Assembly (NCBI GenBank): GCA_905221605.1
Contig: CAJNDS010000539.1
Span: 1 to 64,000, forward strand
Reading direction: 5' to 3'
Origin: Symbiodinium natans
Lineage: Eukaryota; Sar; Dinophyceae; Suessiales; Symbiodiniaceae
DNA length: 64,000 nucleotides
This document shows positions 8,795 through 21,160 of this stretch, piece after piece. Below the pieces are notes generated by a model. The model saw nothing but the letters and a program-made list of their open reading frames with translations. It was not told the DNA's origin and did no database searches. The position numbers and the translations under genes are program-made. Numbering within the stretch: the first letter of the stretch is position 1; each line of letters opens with the position of its first letter.

Positions 8795-11092
8795 TTTTCC
8801 CAGATGCCCTACCAACAGACCGAGCACGGACCACCTTTATGAAAACGCCGGTTCCTACATCGTTGGCCAGGAGTGGGGCTGAGGGTGCTGGGAAGGGCCT
8901 GGGGAAACTTCGGCCAACACGCCCTAGTCCGGCGCAGACAGCACGGCTAAGCACTGATGCGCGTGCTGGGTTTCCGCAGGTCAGACATGAATGAGTGCAG
9001 CGTTCTGCATGTCCAAGTCTTCATTTGGCCCTGGCGGTAGTACCCAGCAGCTCAAGAATGGAAGGCCAGATCCTGTCTAGTGAGTCTAGTACTGTCTGTC
9101 AATGCTGTTTGATTGGTTTGCCTGCGTTCTTGAAATAAACCATATGCGTGCTGAAAGTGATAGTTCTGTCAAGCTTCTTGCCCGCATGGCGAGTCCCTGC
9201 CAGCATAACATATTATTTCTTAGACATGCTGGCCAGCAATGGCAATGCGTCCGTAGTATATGTAGCCGCCGCTTCTGGTGATTCGGACGCCCTACCAAAG
9301 GACCGAGCACGGACCAGGTATAAAGTGCCGGTTCTTACACCGTTGGCCGGGTGTGGGGCTGGGTGTGCTGGGAAGGGCCTGCGAGATTTTGGCCAACACG
9401 CCTTGGTCCGGCGTCAGACAGCACGGCTAAGCGCTGATGCGCGTGCTGGGTTTCTGCAGGTGGCCTGTCAGACTGGACGAGTGAACACTTCTTCAGTCGG
9501 TACCCAGCATCCTCTGGCATGGAAGGCTGTCGTAAGTCTTGGACATTGATTTGCTGCTTGACACCTGTTACAGCTTTGTCATTGTGCGTGTGAGACACAA
9601 TCTCAGGCGTCTCACTGGTGAAAAGTGAACGGACTTGCTTCTTGCTACAGTGTGAGACTCCTCGGGTGCTTGCTTCTGAGTCAGACGCCCTACCAAAGGA
9701 CCGAGCACGGACCAAGTATAAGTCGCCGGTTCTCACATCGTTGGCCGGGTGTGGGGCTGCGTGTGCTGGGAAAGGTCTGCGGAAATTTTGGCCAACACGC
9801 CCTGGTCCGGCGTTTGACAGCATGGCTAAGCGCTGATGCGCATGCTGGGTTTCTGCAGTGGGCTTGTCAGACAGAAATGAGTGCAACATTCTTTGTGTCG
9901 ATACCCGGCACCGTCTGGCATGGAAGGCCTACAGACTTACTGCTTTTGGGCTGGGGGTTGCTGGCTGTGTGTCTGTTAGCTCTGACAAGTCGTCGTAGCT
10001 TTTCCGAGACTGCAAATTCAAGGTTTTGCCTGTTGTGTGCGAATGCTGTCAGATGATTAATAATGACTCAAATTTTAAATCTTTGGACGAGAAGGCTTGC
10101 CAGTCGCTTTTGGTCTGAGTCAGACGCCCTACCAAAGGACCGAGCACGGACCAGGTATAAAGTGCCGGTTCTTACACCGTTGGCCGGGTGTGGGGCTGAG
10201 TGTGCTGGGAAGGGCCTGCGAGATTTTGGCCAACACGCCTTGGTCCGGCGTCAGACAGCACGGCTAAGCGCTGATGCGCGTGCTGGGTTTCCGCAGGTGG
10301 CCTGTCAGACTTGAACGAGTGAACACTTCTTCAGTCGGTACCCAGCATCCTCTGGCATGGAAGGCCGCTTGACACGTGTTACTACTGTTACTGCCGTCTC
10401 TTTGAAATTTTGCGAGTGTGAGTGATCTGACAGCTTGATTTTCCAGCTTTGGTTAAATACAAGTAAACGGACGTGATTGTGGCACAGTGTCAGATTTCTC
10501 GCCCGCTGGGTTCTGAGTCAGACGCCCGACCAAAGGACCGAGCACAGACCAAGTATAAGTGCCGGTTCTCACATCGTTGGCCGGGTGTGGGGCTGAGGGT
10601 GCTGGGAAGGGTCTGGGGAAACATTGGCCAACACGCCCTGGTCCGGCGTTTGACAGCACGGCTAAGCGCTGATGCGCGTGCTGGGTTTCCACAGGTGGCC
10701 TGTCAGACTGGACGAACATCTATCCAGTTGACGATCCCCAGTATCCTCTGGCGTGGAAGGCCATTACTTCGACTGCTGCTTCACACATGTGTTACTCTGT
10801 TACTCCCGCCTATTTGCAGTTTGCGTGTGTCAGACAATGAAAATTCAATTATCCTTTCAGTCAAATTTCAATTGATGAACTGCTTCTTGCATCTGAGTCA
10901 GACGCCCTACCAAAGGACCGAGCACGGACCAGGTATAAAGTGCCGGTTCTTACACCGTTGGCCGGGTGTGGGGCTGATTTTGCTGGGAAGGGCCTGCGAG
11001 ATTTTGGCCAACACGCCTTGGTCCGGCGTCAGACAGCACGGCTAAGCGCTGATGCGCGTGCTGGGTTTCTGCAGGTGGCCTGTCAGACTGGA
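8795..11092 (+). repeat. six-copy ~190-bp repeat array, alternating A/B subtypes
   Basis: Copies start near 8800, 9280, 9680, 10118, 10516 and 10896. Each runs from GCCCTACCAAAGGACCGAGC (or a variant) to GGGTTTCTGCAGGTGG and usually ends in TGTCAGAC. Copies 2, 4 and 6 share subtype A (AGGTATAAAGTGCCGG; CCGGCGTCAGACAGC); copies 1, 3 and 5 share subtype B (ACATCGTTGG; in 3 and 5 CCGGCGTTTGACAGC). Two-copy spacing is about 780-880 bp. A plus frame of ~65 codons is open in several copies, but one- and two-base indels shift it in copies 3 and 5, so a coding role is unlikely. A shared tail containing GGCATGGAAGGCC follows most copies. Confidence 0.85.
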
Positions 11093-11917
11093 CGAGTGAA
11101 CACTTCTTCAGTCGGTACCCAGCATCTTCTGGCATGGAAGGCCCCCTTGTCCTGGTTTTTTGAACGTCACAGTCACATCATTGCCTGAGTTTGCTGCAGT
11201 TTCCAAGGCCACTGATGAGTGATTGCAGCGCGGATGATTGTCTGCACCTAACAGTACGACAGTCAATAAGATTCTGCTAGGCAACATTCCCGTCAAGGCT
11301 TTGCCAGGCAAGTTCCTAAGTCAGACCAAGTTTCACCGTCAATGTCACTGTGTTGTGTCAGACCTGTTACTCCTTATTTCGTGCAAGCTTACAATTGCCA
11401 GCCGCTGCTTTGCAAAAAGGGTTCTTTGCAGCTTCAATGACTCTGCATGTGCAACATGTGTTTTTATCTTGCTAGTCTGACAGCTGTATTATGCCCAGTA
11501 GCAACCTTTGAAAAAAAAAGCTTAAAAGCTTCAACTTTTTTTATGGCCAGAACTCGGGATTCAAGTTGCAATCTCACCCTGGCATTTCAAGGCTGACCGA
11601 GACCACTACTTGACACTGGGATTCGTTTTGCAGGCCAGCTCTGGAGTGCCTTATGAAGGCGGTTTTCTTGGTCCTTGGTGGTCATGGCGTCAGGCGGCTG
11701 TGCCGAAGGGTGCCCGCTTGGTCTTGTACCCTGCAGCTGGCATCGGTGTTGCATCCGACGTGGCGTGATGCTTGGAGAAAGCGTCGGTCTTCACAGCTTA
11801 GCATTGGGCCTTCATGACTCTTACTTTGCCTGCTGCACGCGGCGAGGTCCTTGGATTGGCGGCGGCAGCTGTCCGGCACTTGGAAACGAGCCAGTCGTTA
11901 CTGAGTAGAAAGGTGGA

Positions 11918-12241
11918 GTGCTAAGTTTCGAAGCCGCCACGTCACTAGGAACAGGAAAGTTGATTCTGGTATACCGTCAGAAAAAGCCAGACAGCAACTG
12001 TGTTTTGACCACCGAGGTGCGAGTTGCCACGACGCTCAAAAACATCGGAGGTACGCTCTGGTGCAGCATGCGTGCGACAGCGCATCGTCCCTTCACGCAG
12101 CTCAGCTACCTTCCCGGCCACGCTTTCCTGTTCTCTATAGACATGCCAGGCGACGATGATGTCTTCCAGAACAGCCAGAGGTGCGCTCTTCCACGCTGCT
12201 CTGTACTTCGCAAACCTCAGTTCCTCGAGGACCAAGCGTAA
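11918..12241 (+). CDS. possible exon, beta-rich segment
   Basis: The plus frame reads TGKLILVYRQKKPDSNCVL, then VATTLKNIGGTLWCSMRATA and PGHAFLFSIDMPGDDDVF before TAA. The alternation of hydrophobic and polar residues is protein-like, but no family is recognised and an antisense frame of similar length exists. It lies outside the GTCAGAC-rich domain. Confidence 0.25.
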   Translation: MLSFEAATSLGTGKLILVYRQKKPDSNCVLTTEVRVATTLKNIGGTLWCSMRATAHRPFTQLSYLPGHAFLFSIDMPGDDDVFQNSQRCALPRCSVLRKPQFLEDQA

Positions 12242-12494
12242 GCCTAACATGCCATTTGCTTACGTATTCATGTAATGTATGTCGTGTATGCAGTGGATGC
12301 AATTTTAATGCTACGCGACCCACCTAGGCCTGAGCTTCTGTAAGAAGGCAACGGGGGAAAGGCCCCAATGGAGGCCCAAGGCCAAACGCCCTCCAAGCGC
12401 CGTAGTTTTGGGGTGGGGGGGAGGGGGGCCAAAAAATAGCTGCTTTGTTCTACCCAGACACATACGGCCCAAGGCCTCGGTGGATTGCATGCAA

Positions 12495-12512
12495 TGCATT
12501 ACATGTAATGCA
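12495..12512. repeat. 18-bp perfect palindrome
   Basis: TGCATTACATGTAATGCA is its own reverse complement. It sits in an alternating ATGT/GCAT-rich stretch (about 12480-12545), so it may be a by-product of low complexity. Confidence 0.6.
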
Positions 12513-13995
12513 GTATGTATGTATGCATGCATGTATTCATGCAAACTTATTTGTATGTGTGTATATGTATATATATATATTGATGCATATGCTGTACAAT
12601 GTACTAAAATCCCACTGCTTGCGCAACTACAGCTTGCAGCTTCGGCATGGAAGGCTGAGCCTGCCAACTCCTTCCTACACAGCGCGCTTGGATGTGCTGT
12701 TCCAGGCAGTCTTCCTGACAGATATAGTCCGCAATTGACCGCTGCTTCGGACTTCGCTGTCCTGTGATTTGGTCTGCTTCTCCTGTTGTGCACCTTGACA
12801 AGTGGAAAGGAATCTGGCGAAGTGAATGAGTGTGGGCCCCAGTCCGTTCCACAAGCATCGGCAAGCCCATTATAGGCGTACGTACCAGTCGGCGACGCCG
12901 CACTTTCGCAAGCCGCCATGTGCCAAGAGCTTTCACAGGGAGACTCGCATGGCAACGCTATAGACCGAAGCCAGAACCCCACTTTGTGTCAGAAGCCCAT
13001 GTGCAGATCCTTGGTCTCGTTGCCTGCCGAGCAGCCTTTGTCGCGCCTTGGCCACAAGAATGGCCGTTGTCCCCGGCACCTGTTGTTGGACCCTGGGCTT
13101 TTGGGATGTTTGCAGGATTCAGCTGAGAGTGCACGTACGGCCTGCACCCAAGCTTTTGAGCTTGGAGCGAAGGCACTGAAAGAGGGAAGAAAGCGTACAA
13201 TACGTCGATTCAGTTCGATCAGTATTTCTCGTTAAGGTCTCTTGCAGCAGACAGCGGCTGGCTCTTACTAACCGCCCTGCGCGAGGTGCTTGGGGCATGG
13301 CTTTGTAGTGTTTCGTGGTGCTCGCAGGGATTTATTGGGGTATCGACCGGATCGACCGGGTCTTGTAAACTGTAATTCAAGGCGAGCCCGGATTAAGATC
13401 CGTGTGCTCCTCGACTCATGGCAGTGGAGCGGCGTGAAAAGCGGAACAGCGCTTCGCCCACAGTGCAACTGTGCTCACATGTCCGCCATAGTCCGTTAAA
13501 TACATTTGTACATCAAGAACGCACCTTTTCGTGCATCGAGCAATCATGAGGAATGATTGCTCTTGGTGGCCTTCTATAGGGTTCGGTTTTCATTTAAGTG
13601 TAATGCAAGAACAGCTACGCAACCAGCGCGTCCGGACCCCTCTGGCATCATGTTAAGGATTGCTTAGGAACGATGTGCACATCGGCCTTTTGTAGCCCTA
13701 ACGTGATTGCGACCTCTGCAAGACCGACCTTCAGACTGCGACTGCGATGCCAGGACTGGTCGGTCGACCGACAGAGCGTCACCAACACCAACCTTGAGGA
13801 GCGGCGCATGCTTACCATCGCCTGCCATGTGCATCCGTGTGTGGGAGTCTCACCACTGCTCGTGCAAGGCCAAAGTAATGTAGAAGCCCCTTGGGCAAGA
13901 ACTATAGCCTTCTCGACAACAGGCGTGGAACTAGATCTTTGCAAAGCACCAACGCTAAAGACTCAAGCCTATTCTGAATTCTCTGTAGTCGCCGC

Positions 13996-14019
13996 TGACT
14001 GCCTACAAGTAGGCAGTCA
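13996..14019. repeat. 11-bp stem, 2-nt loop hairpin
   Basis: TGACTGCCTAC and GTAGGCAGTCA are exact reverse complements separated by AA. No T-run follows, so there is no sign of a terminator. Confidence 0.6.
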
Positions 14020-14926
14020 AAGAGATGCGGTTAAAGGAATTCGGAGCTTCAAGCCTTGGTCAAGCTTCGAGGAGGATCAGCGCGATTGACTTTGTCAGTA
14101 TTTGGATCTTACTCTATAGTGATTTGCAGTGTGGTCGTGATACTATGCTGTCTTTTTCTCAGTCGCGCACGTTTGCGACGTGAAGTCCTTCCGTCCATAG
14201 GGTGGGGAAACATGTTTGTGCACATGTGGGGTAGCCATGTGGCAAGCAACTTTCGATCAGGCTTTGAGTTCGACTTAAGATCGCGCGGACACTGCGGCTT
14301 CGGCTCAAGAATGACATGGCCGCGCCATGATGTGCCATTGCAACAGAAGACTGTGGTGCATTAGCAGGGAGCAGTGAAGTTGGTTCAGGCGGCATACTCT
14401 ACGGCGCTTGTAATTTGATTGAGACAGCGAGTATGATTCAGCAGCATTGCATTGGCAACTGTTCTTTTCTGGCACCTGATCATTCACGAAGAGCTTTGGT
14501 TGGCAGGTCAAAACTAAGTGGTCAACTTAAAGCACCTAATGTTGTGGATTCCTCATCCCGCTATACTTCTAGGATTGTCTGCTTGCTTCTGCCATGAAAG
14601 CCATTTCGCTTGTTCTCTGGCATACTTGCTGGACTTTGTGCTGGTCGGCACAGCTCATGGACGTTCCTTGCCACATCTTGCCCTGCAGCGGAGAAGCCTT
14701 GGGTGTTGAGGCTTCGTGCCCAGGTTTTGTCACCATGAGAGATGTCCGTTCAGCAACATGACTCCATTCCATAAGGAGAACTGGCAAGTGGAGACTGCTG
14801 GCAAGGTTTTGCTAGTCAGATTTGGGTGCCTTGGCAAGACCCTGCTCTGAACTTGCAGTGCCCTGGGCTGTACGATGCCGGAGACAGTCGGTCGCATGTG
14901 CGCGTGCTTGGTGCAGCCGCTTGCAG

Positions 14927-15079
14927 TCTAGGTCGAGGGAGAATGGTGTAGGTAAGGTATATTGAGGCACTGAATGTAAATACATCAACCATGAAATTGC
15001 ATACCCCAAGAAGGAACGGCAATTAGGGCCTAGGTCGAGGGAGAATGGTGTAGGCAAGGTATATTGAGGTATTGAATGT
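14927..15079 (+). repeat. direct repeat, ~50 bp x 2
   Basis: Two near-identical segments, about 14927-14979 and 15030-15079, both contain CTAGGTCGAGGGAGAATGG followed by TGTAGG(T/C)AAGGTATATTG. They differ at only a few bases. Spacing is about 103 bp. Confidence 0.75.
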
Positions 15080-18000
15080 ATTGTCCATGGCAGCTCATGT
15101 TCCATAGCAGATGCATGAACACAACCGCGGGTTTGCACGTGGCTGGTCATGTAGGAACTGGGCTTACACGAAATGCTCCAAATTGTTTCTCTTCTTGCCC
15201 TTTTTTGGCCGGCGGGAGTCAGTGGATGGGCAGCAGTGGCACAGCACATCAACTACCATACAAACGGTGTGCAATGGTGTGCAAATTGCCTGGTGCCCTT
15301 GTCACGCCTCAGGTCTGCCTGTCATTGCACCGACAGCTCCCCAGCTGACTGGTCAACCCTGAAGTTGGAGTACTCAGGCGATTCTCAGTCTGGCAGGAAA
15401 GGATGAAGCTCCAAAGACCCCTGCTTCTCCTCTTTTCAGACCAATGAGAAGTACAATTCGGTCGTTTGCGCACTGTGACAGGGCTCATTGAGCTGTGTAA
15501 TGATAACGGAAACATGCTTCATCAGACCATGAAGTGTTCGCACGCCTGAAGGCCACGCACATTTGCTTGTGACGGACGTGAACTGTCGGCTGGCTCGAGA
15601 AGTCTGCGGCCTGCTGAACGTGACTAGCTTCCCAGCTTTCATGCAACATAGATCGAATTAGGGGCGGGGGGGGTCTTGCATTCGAGTCACATTGCGACGT
15701 GCATGTCAATCAGAAGCTTAATTAAGGTATGGCAGCCCCTATGGTCTGCAGCTGTATGACGGCGCGCTCTCTGGGCTGTCCCGCTTTGCAGAGGCGGGAC
15801 TGGACTAAACCTAGATCGCACCAGGTACCAGCGAGGATCGAATCGAGGTTTTGCAACTTCATGAGTATGTTCCCAGGCCTTGAGTGCAACCTGCTCTCCT
15901 GAACGGCCGGATCTTTGCCCTGCAGACCTGCAGAGACGGCTGCGCGAGTTGACTGAGTTGAGCTTGGAGGCCGTGCAATGCCGAGTGATGCTTGAGGATC
16001 CAACCTTCACGTGCACGTGCAACTATGGGCAATCCATCAGGATCTGGAGTCCCAATTCAAGGACAGCAAGGCGAAGCAGGATGCCGTCACCACCGAACCC
16101 AGACACAAGTCATAGGATTGCACAACTGTCAAAAAAGGGTTCCCAGGCCATGTCAGATTCAGATTGCAGAAGGAAGAAGAATTTTATAGTGTGATCATGT
16201 TATGGATGGGAGGGTGCCATGTTCTGCACATTTTTCGCAGCGCACACGCTCCAGCGCGTGCACGCATGCCCGACAACAGGGGGGCCCTGGCCAAATCGTA
16301 TGATGCCAAAAGTACCTGCCGAGATTTGCTTCACCCAGGCAGGGGATGCCGATCAAAACCATGCAAATCACTGAAATCTCTATGAAAAGAGACGAGTCAC
16401 ATTAAACCAGCATCAAGGCAACTGGACAAAACTCGAGGCCGGTGAGCTTGCCGGCCTGTTTAAGCCCCTCCTGCCTTCACGGGAGGAAATGATGCTTCTC
16501 CCATGAAAATATGGCAAGAACACAGGTGCATCGATGGACACCAAAGGAAGCCAAAGCAACACAGTTGTTCATCATCGCCCGCTTTTTCATGGTTGGACCA
16601 ATCTGCTGCAAAAGACACAGTAGAGGATTTGCGTTCAACACGGAGAGCGAATACGGGTTTCCTGTTGCAATATCGAGGAAACAAAGCTTTGAAACATGTG
16701 GAGGAAATAGAGGTTTTTCAGCTACAGGCAACTTACTGCTTTGGGGGAGACGGGGATCAATCAAAATTCAGAGTATGTTTCGCCGCACAGAGACAGAGAC
16801 AGAGTGAGCTAAACAATGTGACGATGCCTAGATGCAAACAACTTGCAGTTGTAACTTACTCTACGGCCATGGCCACATCTTGTTTATTCGTCCTCAGCAT
16901 CGTCTGTGCCTGACAGCATCCATGTGTCTCTCGTCTCTCTCTTTTGTCCCCCTGCGTGCTTCGTGTCAGCATGTCGTCGAGCTTGGGAATGCTTTCCTTG
17001 GCCTTGGCTTGCTTGTCATAAAATGAGCGTTCAAGTTGAAAATAAAGGGCCGAAGCAAAACAAAAAACTCTCATCATCGTCCATGCTTTTGCATGCTTTG
17101 CCGAGTGGGGGAGCGAACGGGGCCGGTAGCTGCGTCCGTACCCTCCACGCCCCCCGCTCTTACGTGCCTGGTTGAATAACAAGGCCTGCGATTAGGTATG
17201 GACAAGGGAAGGTTGTCATACTACGATTCAGATAGAGGTTGTCCGATCAAGATGTAAAGAAAATGGAGAGGTTGTCGCATTGAAACATAGATTGGAATAT
17301 ATAGATGCTTTCCTGATAGTTAGAATCTAAGGGCGAAAGGTCAACCTATAAGGTGACAAAGGTTGTCAATCTTACCATTTCAAGGCTTGAAGGATTTCGA
17401 GATGAATCCCAAGGAAATAGAGGGTTCCTGCAACTAGTAGAGAGTTGTCCTATCAGAGGTTTCCAAGTGACAAATGGAGGAAAGAGATGCTTCCTAAAAA
17501 GGTTTCGAAGAAGTACCGAGATGACATCGAGGTTTTACTTTCACATTACTTGCTAGAGAGTTTGCTCACTTCAAGCACAAGGAAAATGGAGGTTCTCTTA
17601 ACGCCTATATGAAGAGGGGTTTTGTCCAATCCAGTATGGAGGAACAGTATGATCTTGAAACATGCAGAGAATGGAGGTTTTCCCATCATGTGCTGTTTAA
17701 GCATATGATGGCTGGAGGCCGTTTTCGTGTTGATGACGCTGTCTTTTGTATTTTGGATAGCTCACCTTGGGGAATTGAGCCCAGGAGCTCCGGTCGAACA
17801 TGGCAAAGTTGCAGGAGATTTTGTGCACGTGCCTGTGAGTCGGCAATGCCGCTGTTGATTTCCCTGCAGCAGGACGAGTTCGAGTCTGCATATGCAGAAG
17901 TATCTTCTTCGCAGCTGCCGTCGCTGACGCTTCGATGCAGATCCACCTGATTGACCAAGAATCCCGACACTCCTAGTGGGTAGCAATAGCGGGTCATGAG

Positions 18001-18481
18001 GTCATACAAATCGAAGCAGAGCAGAGGTGTAGATCTGCAGAAAGCAACGTACGATCCGGACAGGAGCATATTCTGTTCTCGTGCACAATGTGATTGCTTC
18101 AGGCTGGCAAAGCTGCGAGGGAAGTACGCAGCCCTCGAGGCGCCAAGCACGGACAGCATTGTCATAGCAGGAACTCTAAGCGGCACCCTCAGCAGAATGA
18201 AAGAGCCCTGCAAAGTCTTTGCTCTCTTTAGGCAGACTGGACCTCCAACCAGGACGCCGCAGCGGACAAGGAGCTCATACAAAAGGCAGCCCACACAAGT
18301 TTAATAAGAGCGCACGGTCGAATCTGATGTTCGCGAGACAAAGAAGCTGTTGCCCCTACATCGCATCTGCCCTGATAGCCATTATGGAATCGTCGTCGTG
18401 GTCATTGTTCATCCACAGCACTGCTAAGGTTCGCTTCATGCGCAAGCCTGGAGTGACGCCTGCGGGCCACAGACAAGAGCT

Positions 18482-18688
18482 GTGACGTGTAAAAAGCTGT
18501 TGCCCGTACCTGCTATAGAGATGCCGGTGGCACAACAAGAGAGATCCTCAGCCAAGCGCTCGTTGTCATTGGTTGCCGAGATGAGGGGGGAGTCATTGCG
18601 CAAACGATGGCAGGAGTGGCCGGGTGGTCCGCTGCCAGTCGTTCCAGCTTTCGACCCACGAAGCACTCTGGTGCGAGAGCCCAGCTGA
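18482..18688 (+). CDS. possible exon
   Basis: The plus frame reads KKLLPVPAIEMPVAQQERSS, then KRSLSLVAEMRGESLRKRW, ending in TGA. The composition is protein-like and charged, but a longer antisense frame overlaps it. Not recognised; no clear splice sites. Confidence 0.25.
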   Translation: MTCKKLLPVPAIEMPVAQQERSSAKRSLSLVAEMRGESLRKRWQEWPGGPLPVVPAFDPRSTLVREPS

Positions 18689-20949
18689 GGGTGAACCGTT
18701 ACAAGGGAGAGCCTGTACTGTAAGACAAGACAGCTTTCTTGTGCACGCATGGTCTCTCCAGGTCGCGACGTCCAGCGGAGAGCGCTCCGCGGCGGTCTCG
18801 GCGTTGCACTGCCGAATGTGAGGTCACACAAGAGGTGCTGAGGAGATTTGAGTATAGCTTTTTTTGTCTTATATTAGACTCTGTGCAGTTGCTCCTTCTC
18901 TCTCTCTCTCTCACTCTCTGTTTCTTTTAGATCAGACACCGAGGCCTTGATGCGGGTGGCTTTCCTAATGACGCCTGTCCGAGATGTCACTGCTGGCAGT
19001 CACCAGCCAGCACAGCAGGTGCAGATGCTGGGGCTGTCCCATCCCGAAGACACAAGAAGGCATGGGCAGCCATGTCAGATGGCGGTAGGCCAGAACTGGA
19101 GGCACTGACTGCGGTGCAGGAATGCGCGATTCGGCTTTGTTGTCCTCCCCGCCCAAGGTTTCCTGCGTGTACAAGCTCCCACTGGTTTCGTTTGGGCAGC
19201 TGACTGCGTTGAGGGCTCTGGCCCAGGCGGTCTTGTGCAGCCAGGTAAGGTGCCCGGATGGCATGCTCATGATTGCGTATGACTGGGGAATGTGCCAGTT
19301 TTTCTTGCTTCATGTAGGCCAGGCTGCCCATACGTAGGGGCTTACGGTGTTTCATCAGCAAGCAAAGCACTGAAACCGTGCCAAACCGAGGGCAGTGCTG
19401 GCGGGACTCGTCCGAGCCTTCCGTAGCCCTACTGGAGTTGATGAACGTAGAGTCCTCAGCTTCCAGATTCGAGATGTGTCTTAAGGTGTCCAATAGTTGG
19501 CGTGGTCACAGGCAATACTGCAGGGGAGACATTTGAAAGCTGTCCCAAACCAAGCAAGCCACACAACAAGGACATCAAGTGCAGGGCGAATGAAGCTGCA
19601 CCCCGTATTGAACTGACAGGCTCTCGTTAGAGTAACCAAACTTCGGCTACGTCCCACCTGTCTTGCAGACATGCTGAATGCCCAGAAATGTGCATGAGAT
19701 ACTTCAAACTTCAGTTTGTGTAGGTGCATTTGTTTTCCGTGCTTGAGGCAATGCAGGCACAGGCTTCGTACGAGCTCTTCATGCCAGGGCCTCATGGCGG
19801 TTGTGTAGGCAGAGTACAGGTCGCTGTGCCTGCCAGTAGCTCTCCAAGTATTTGCAGGCAAATCCTCTCACCAGCCGCTCTTCGAGCGCCCAACCGCTGG
19901 GAGTTGGCAACGCTGTCGCTTGCAGGCGGCGGAGGCGACGGAGTGTATAATTGTGACGTTTGAGGCTAGCGGAAGGACTTTGAAGAAGGAGTTCGTGGCT
20001 ATGCAAAGATGAGGCCGTAGCTAAGCCACACATCACTTGCGCCTTTAAAACTTTACAGAGGTGTGGCACAAGGGACCTCAACTTCCACTGCGCCTCCTGG
20101 GCTGGTCCGGCCCTCAGCCCACAGGAGTCCATGCAGTGCTTCCTGAGACGCTGTCAAGCCGAGCGCTGCAGGTTGCCAGTCCACCTGCAGTCAACGTCAG
20201 CGCAGAAGTTGTGTTTCCGACAAATGTTAAGAGAGAAGCCTTGCAGAAGCCAGTCAGTCCATGCTGCCTGACGGTATGTGGCCCTCCAGCGACCATGCAG
20301 CCTCGGCGTTTGCCTGTGATGAGAAATAGCATCCGCTTCGTGTGGGTCTTTCCTTTATTCACGGGGCCAAGCCAGGTAAGTGACCCTCGTGAGCTGCACA
20401 CCTCCGTGGTGCCTCAGCAGGCCTTCGCCTGGGAAACGTGGTCCCTTGAAAAATATTGCTGTACAGTCTACGGCTGTCTACGGAGTCTGGAGTCAGAAAA
20501 GGTGAAAGGCTGCCAGATGCTTGTGAAACGCAACTGCTTGGTTGACAAAGACATGCCTCCTCGGAAAATCAGCTGCCTCTCGTTCCGGTGGTGGACGCTG
20601 CGCATGTGGAACTGAGAGCTGCAGCGGGAGGTGATTCGCTTAACGGGCTTCCAGCTATCAGGCCTGGAGGCCGGACAGTTATTGAATTTATTGCAGTGAT
20701 TGCTGATTTCCTTTGCTGAGGCTTTGGAAAGCTGATCCGATTTCATATGCCATCGCACATCAGTTGGTCCTAGATATTTCTAGATGCATATCTTGCAGCG
20801 CATCTGGTTGGGACCACCGTGGAAACGGTGAAGGTATGCTTCTGGTCACATCGGAGGGCAGCTGCACGATTGGGGGGTGTAGCTTTGCACCAGCGCGCAC
20901 CTTTCATGGGCCTGTCGTATGGAGGCAACGTTCTCTCGCGGATGTTCGT

Positions 20950-21160
20950 ACCGTTTCCCTTTGCCTGCTTCTTTAGAGGCGCGGCTGCAGCCACTGCAGT
21001 GGTTTCCCGAAGCGGAGAAGGGCCAGCTGCTGTGGGAGTCTTATGTTGGAGGGCCTTCTCTTGCTGTCTTCCTTCTTGCCTGCACTACAGTATGTGGGGT
21101 TTTTATGTTCAAGGAATTTCGGCACAAGCTCAGTGGGCGGGCCCATTTTGGGCGCATGAC
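20950..21160 (+). CDS. possible exon with a hydrophobic helix
   Basis: The plus frame reads LEARLQPLQWFPEAEKGQLL, then PSLAVFLLACTTVCGVFMF, a stretch of membrane-helix length, then KEFRHKLSG. No family is recognised and the borders are unknown. Confidence 0.25.

Larger units (their letters stand above)
12245..18480. other. no supported gene; low-grade repeats only
   Basis: Frames up to ~220 codons occur on both strands, but they read like chance translations, with AT-rich dinucleotide stretches and no domain. Recognisable structure is limited to palindromes at 12495-12512 and 13996-14019 and a direct repeat at 14927-15079. It may contain introns or intergenic spacer. Confidence 0.5.

Noticed and set aside
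9240-11190. Repeated protein domain encoded by the ~190-bp units (frame with ALPKDRARTRYK)
   Set aside because: The frame is open in copies 2, 4 and 6, but one- or two-base indels shift it in copies 3 and 5, and spacers contain stops. Non-coding conservation fits better.
28-11363. GTCAGAC copies as adapter or sequencing artefact
   Set aside because: Copies lie in frame within conserved coding sequence, at irregular spacing, with no surrounding adapter sequence. Seven-base insertions would break the frames.
12311-12982. 223-codon minus-strand frame
   Set aside because: It crosses ATGT/ATAT low-complexity sequence and a poly-G run, and its residues show no protein-like pattern.
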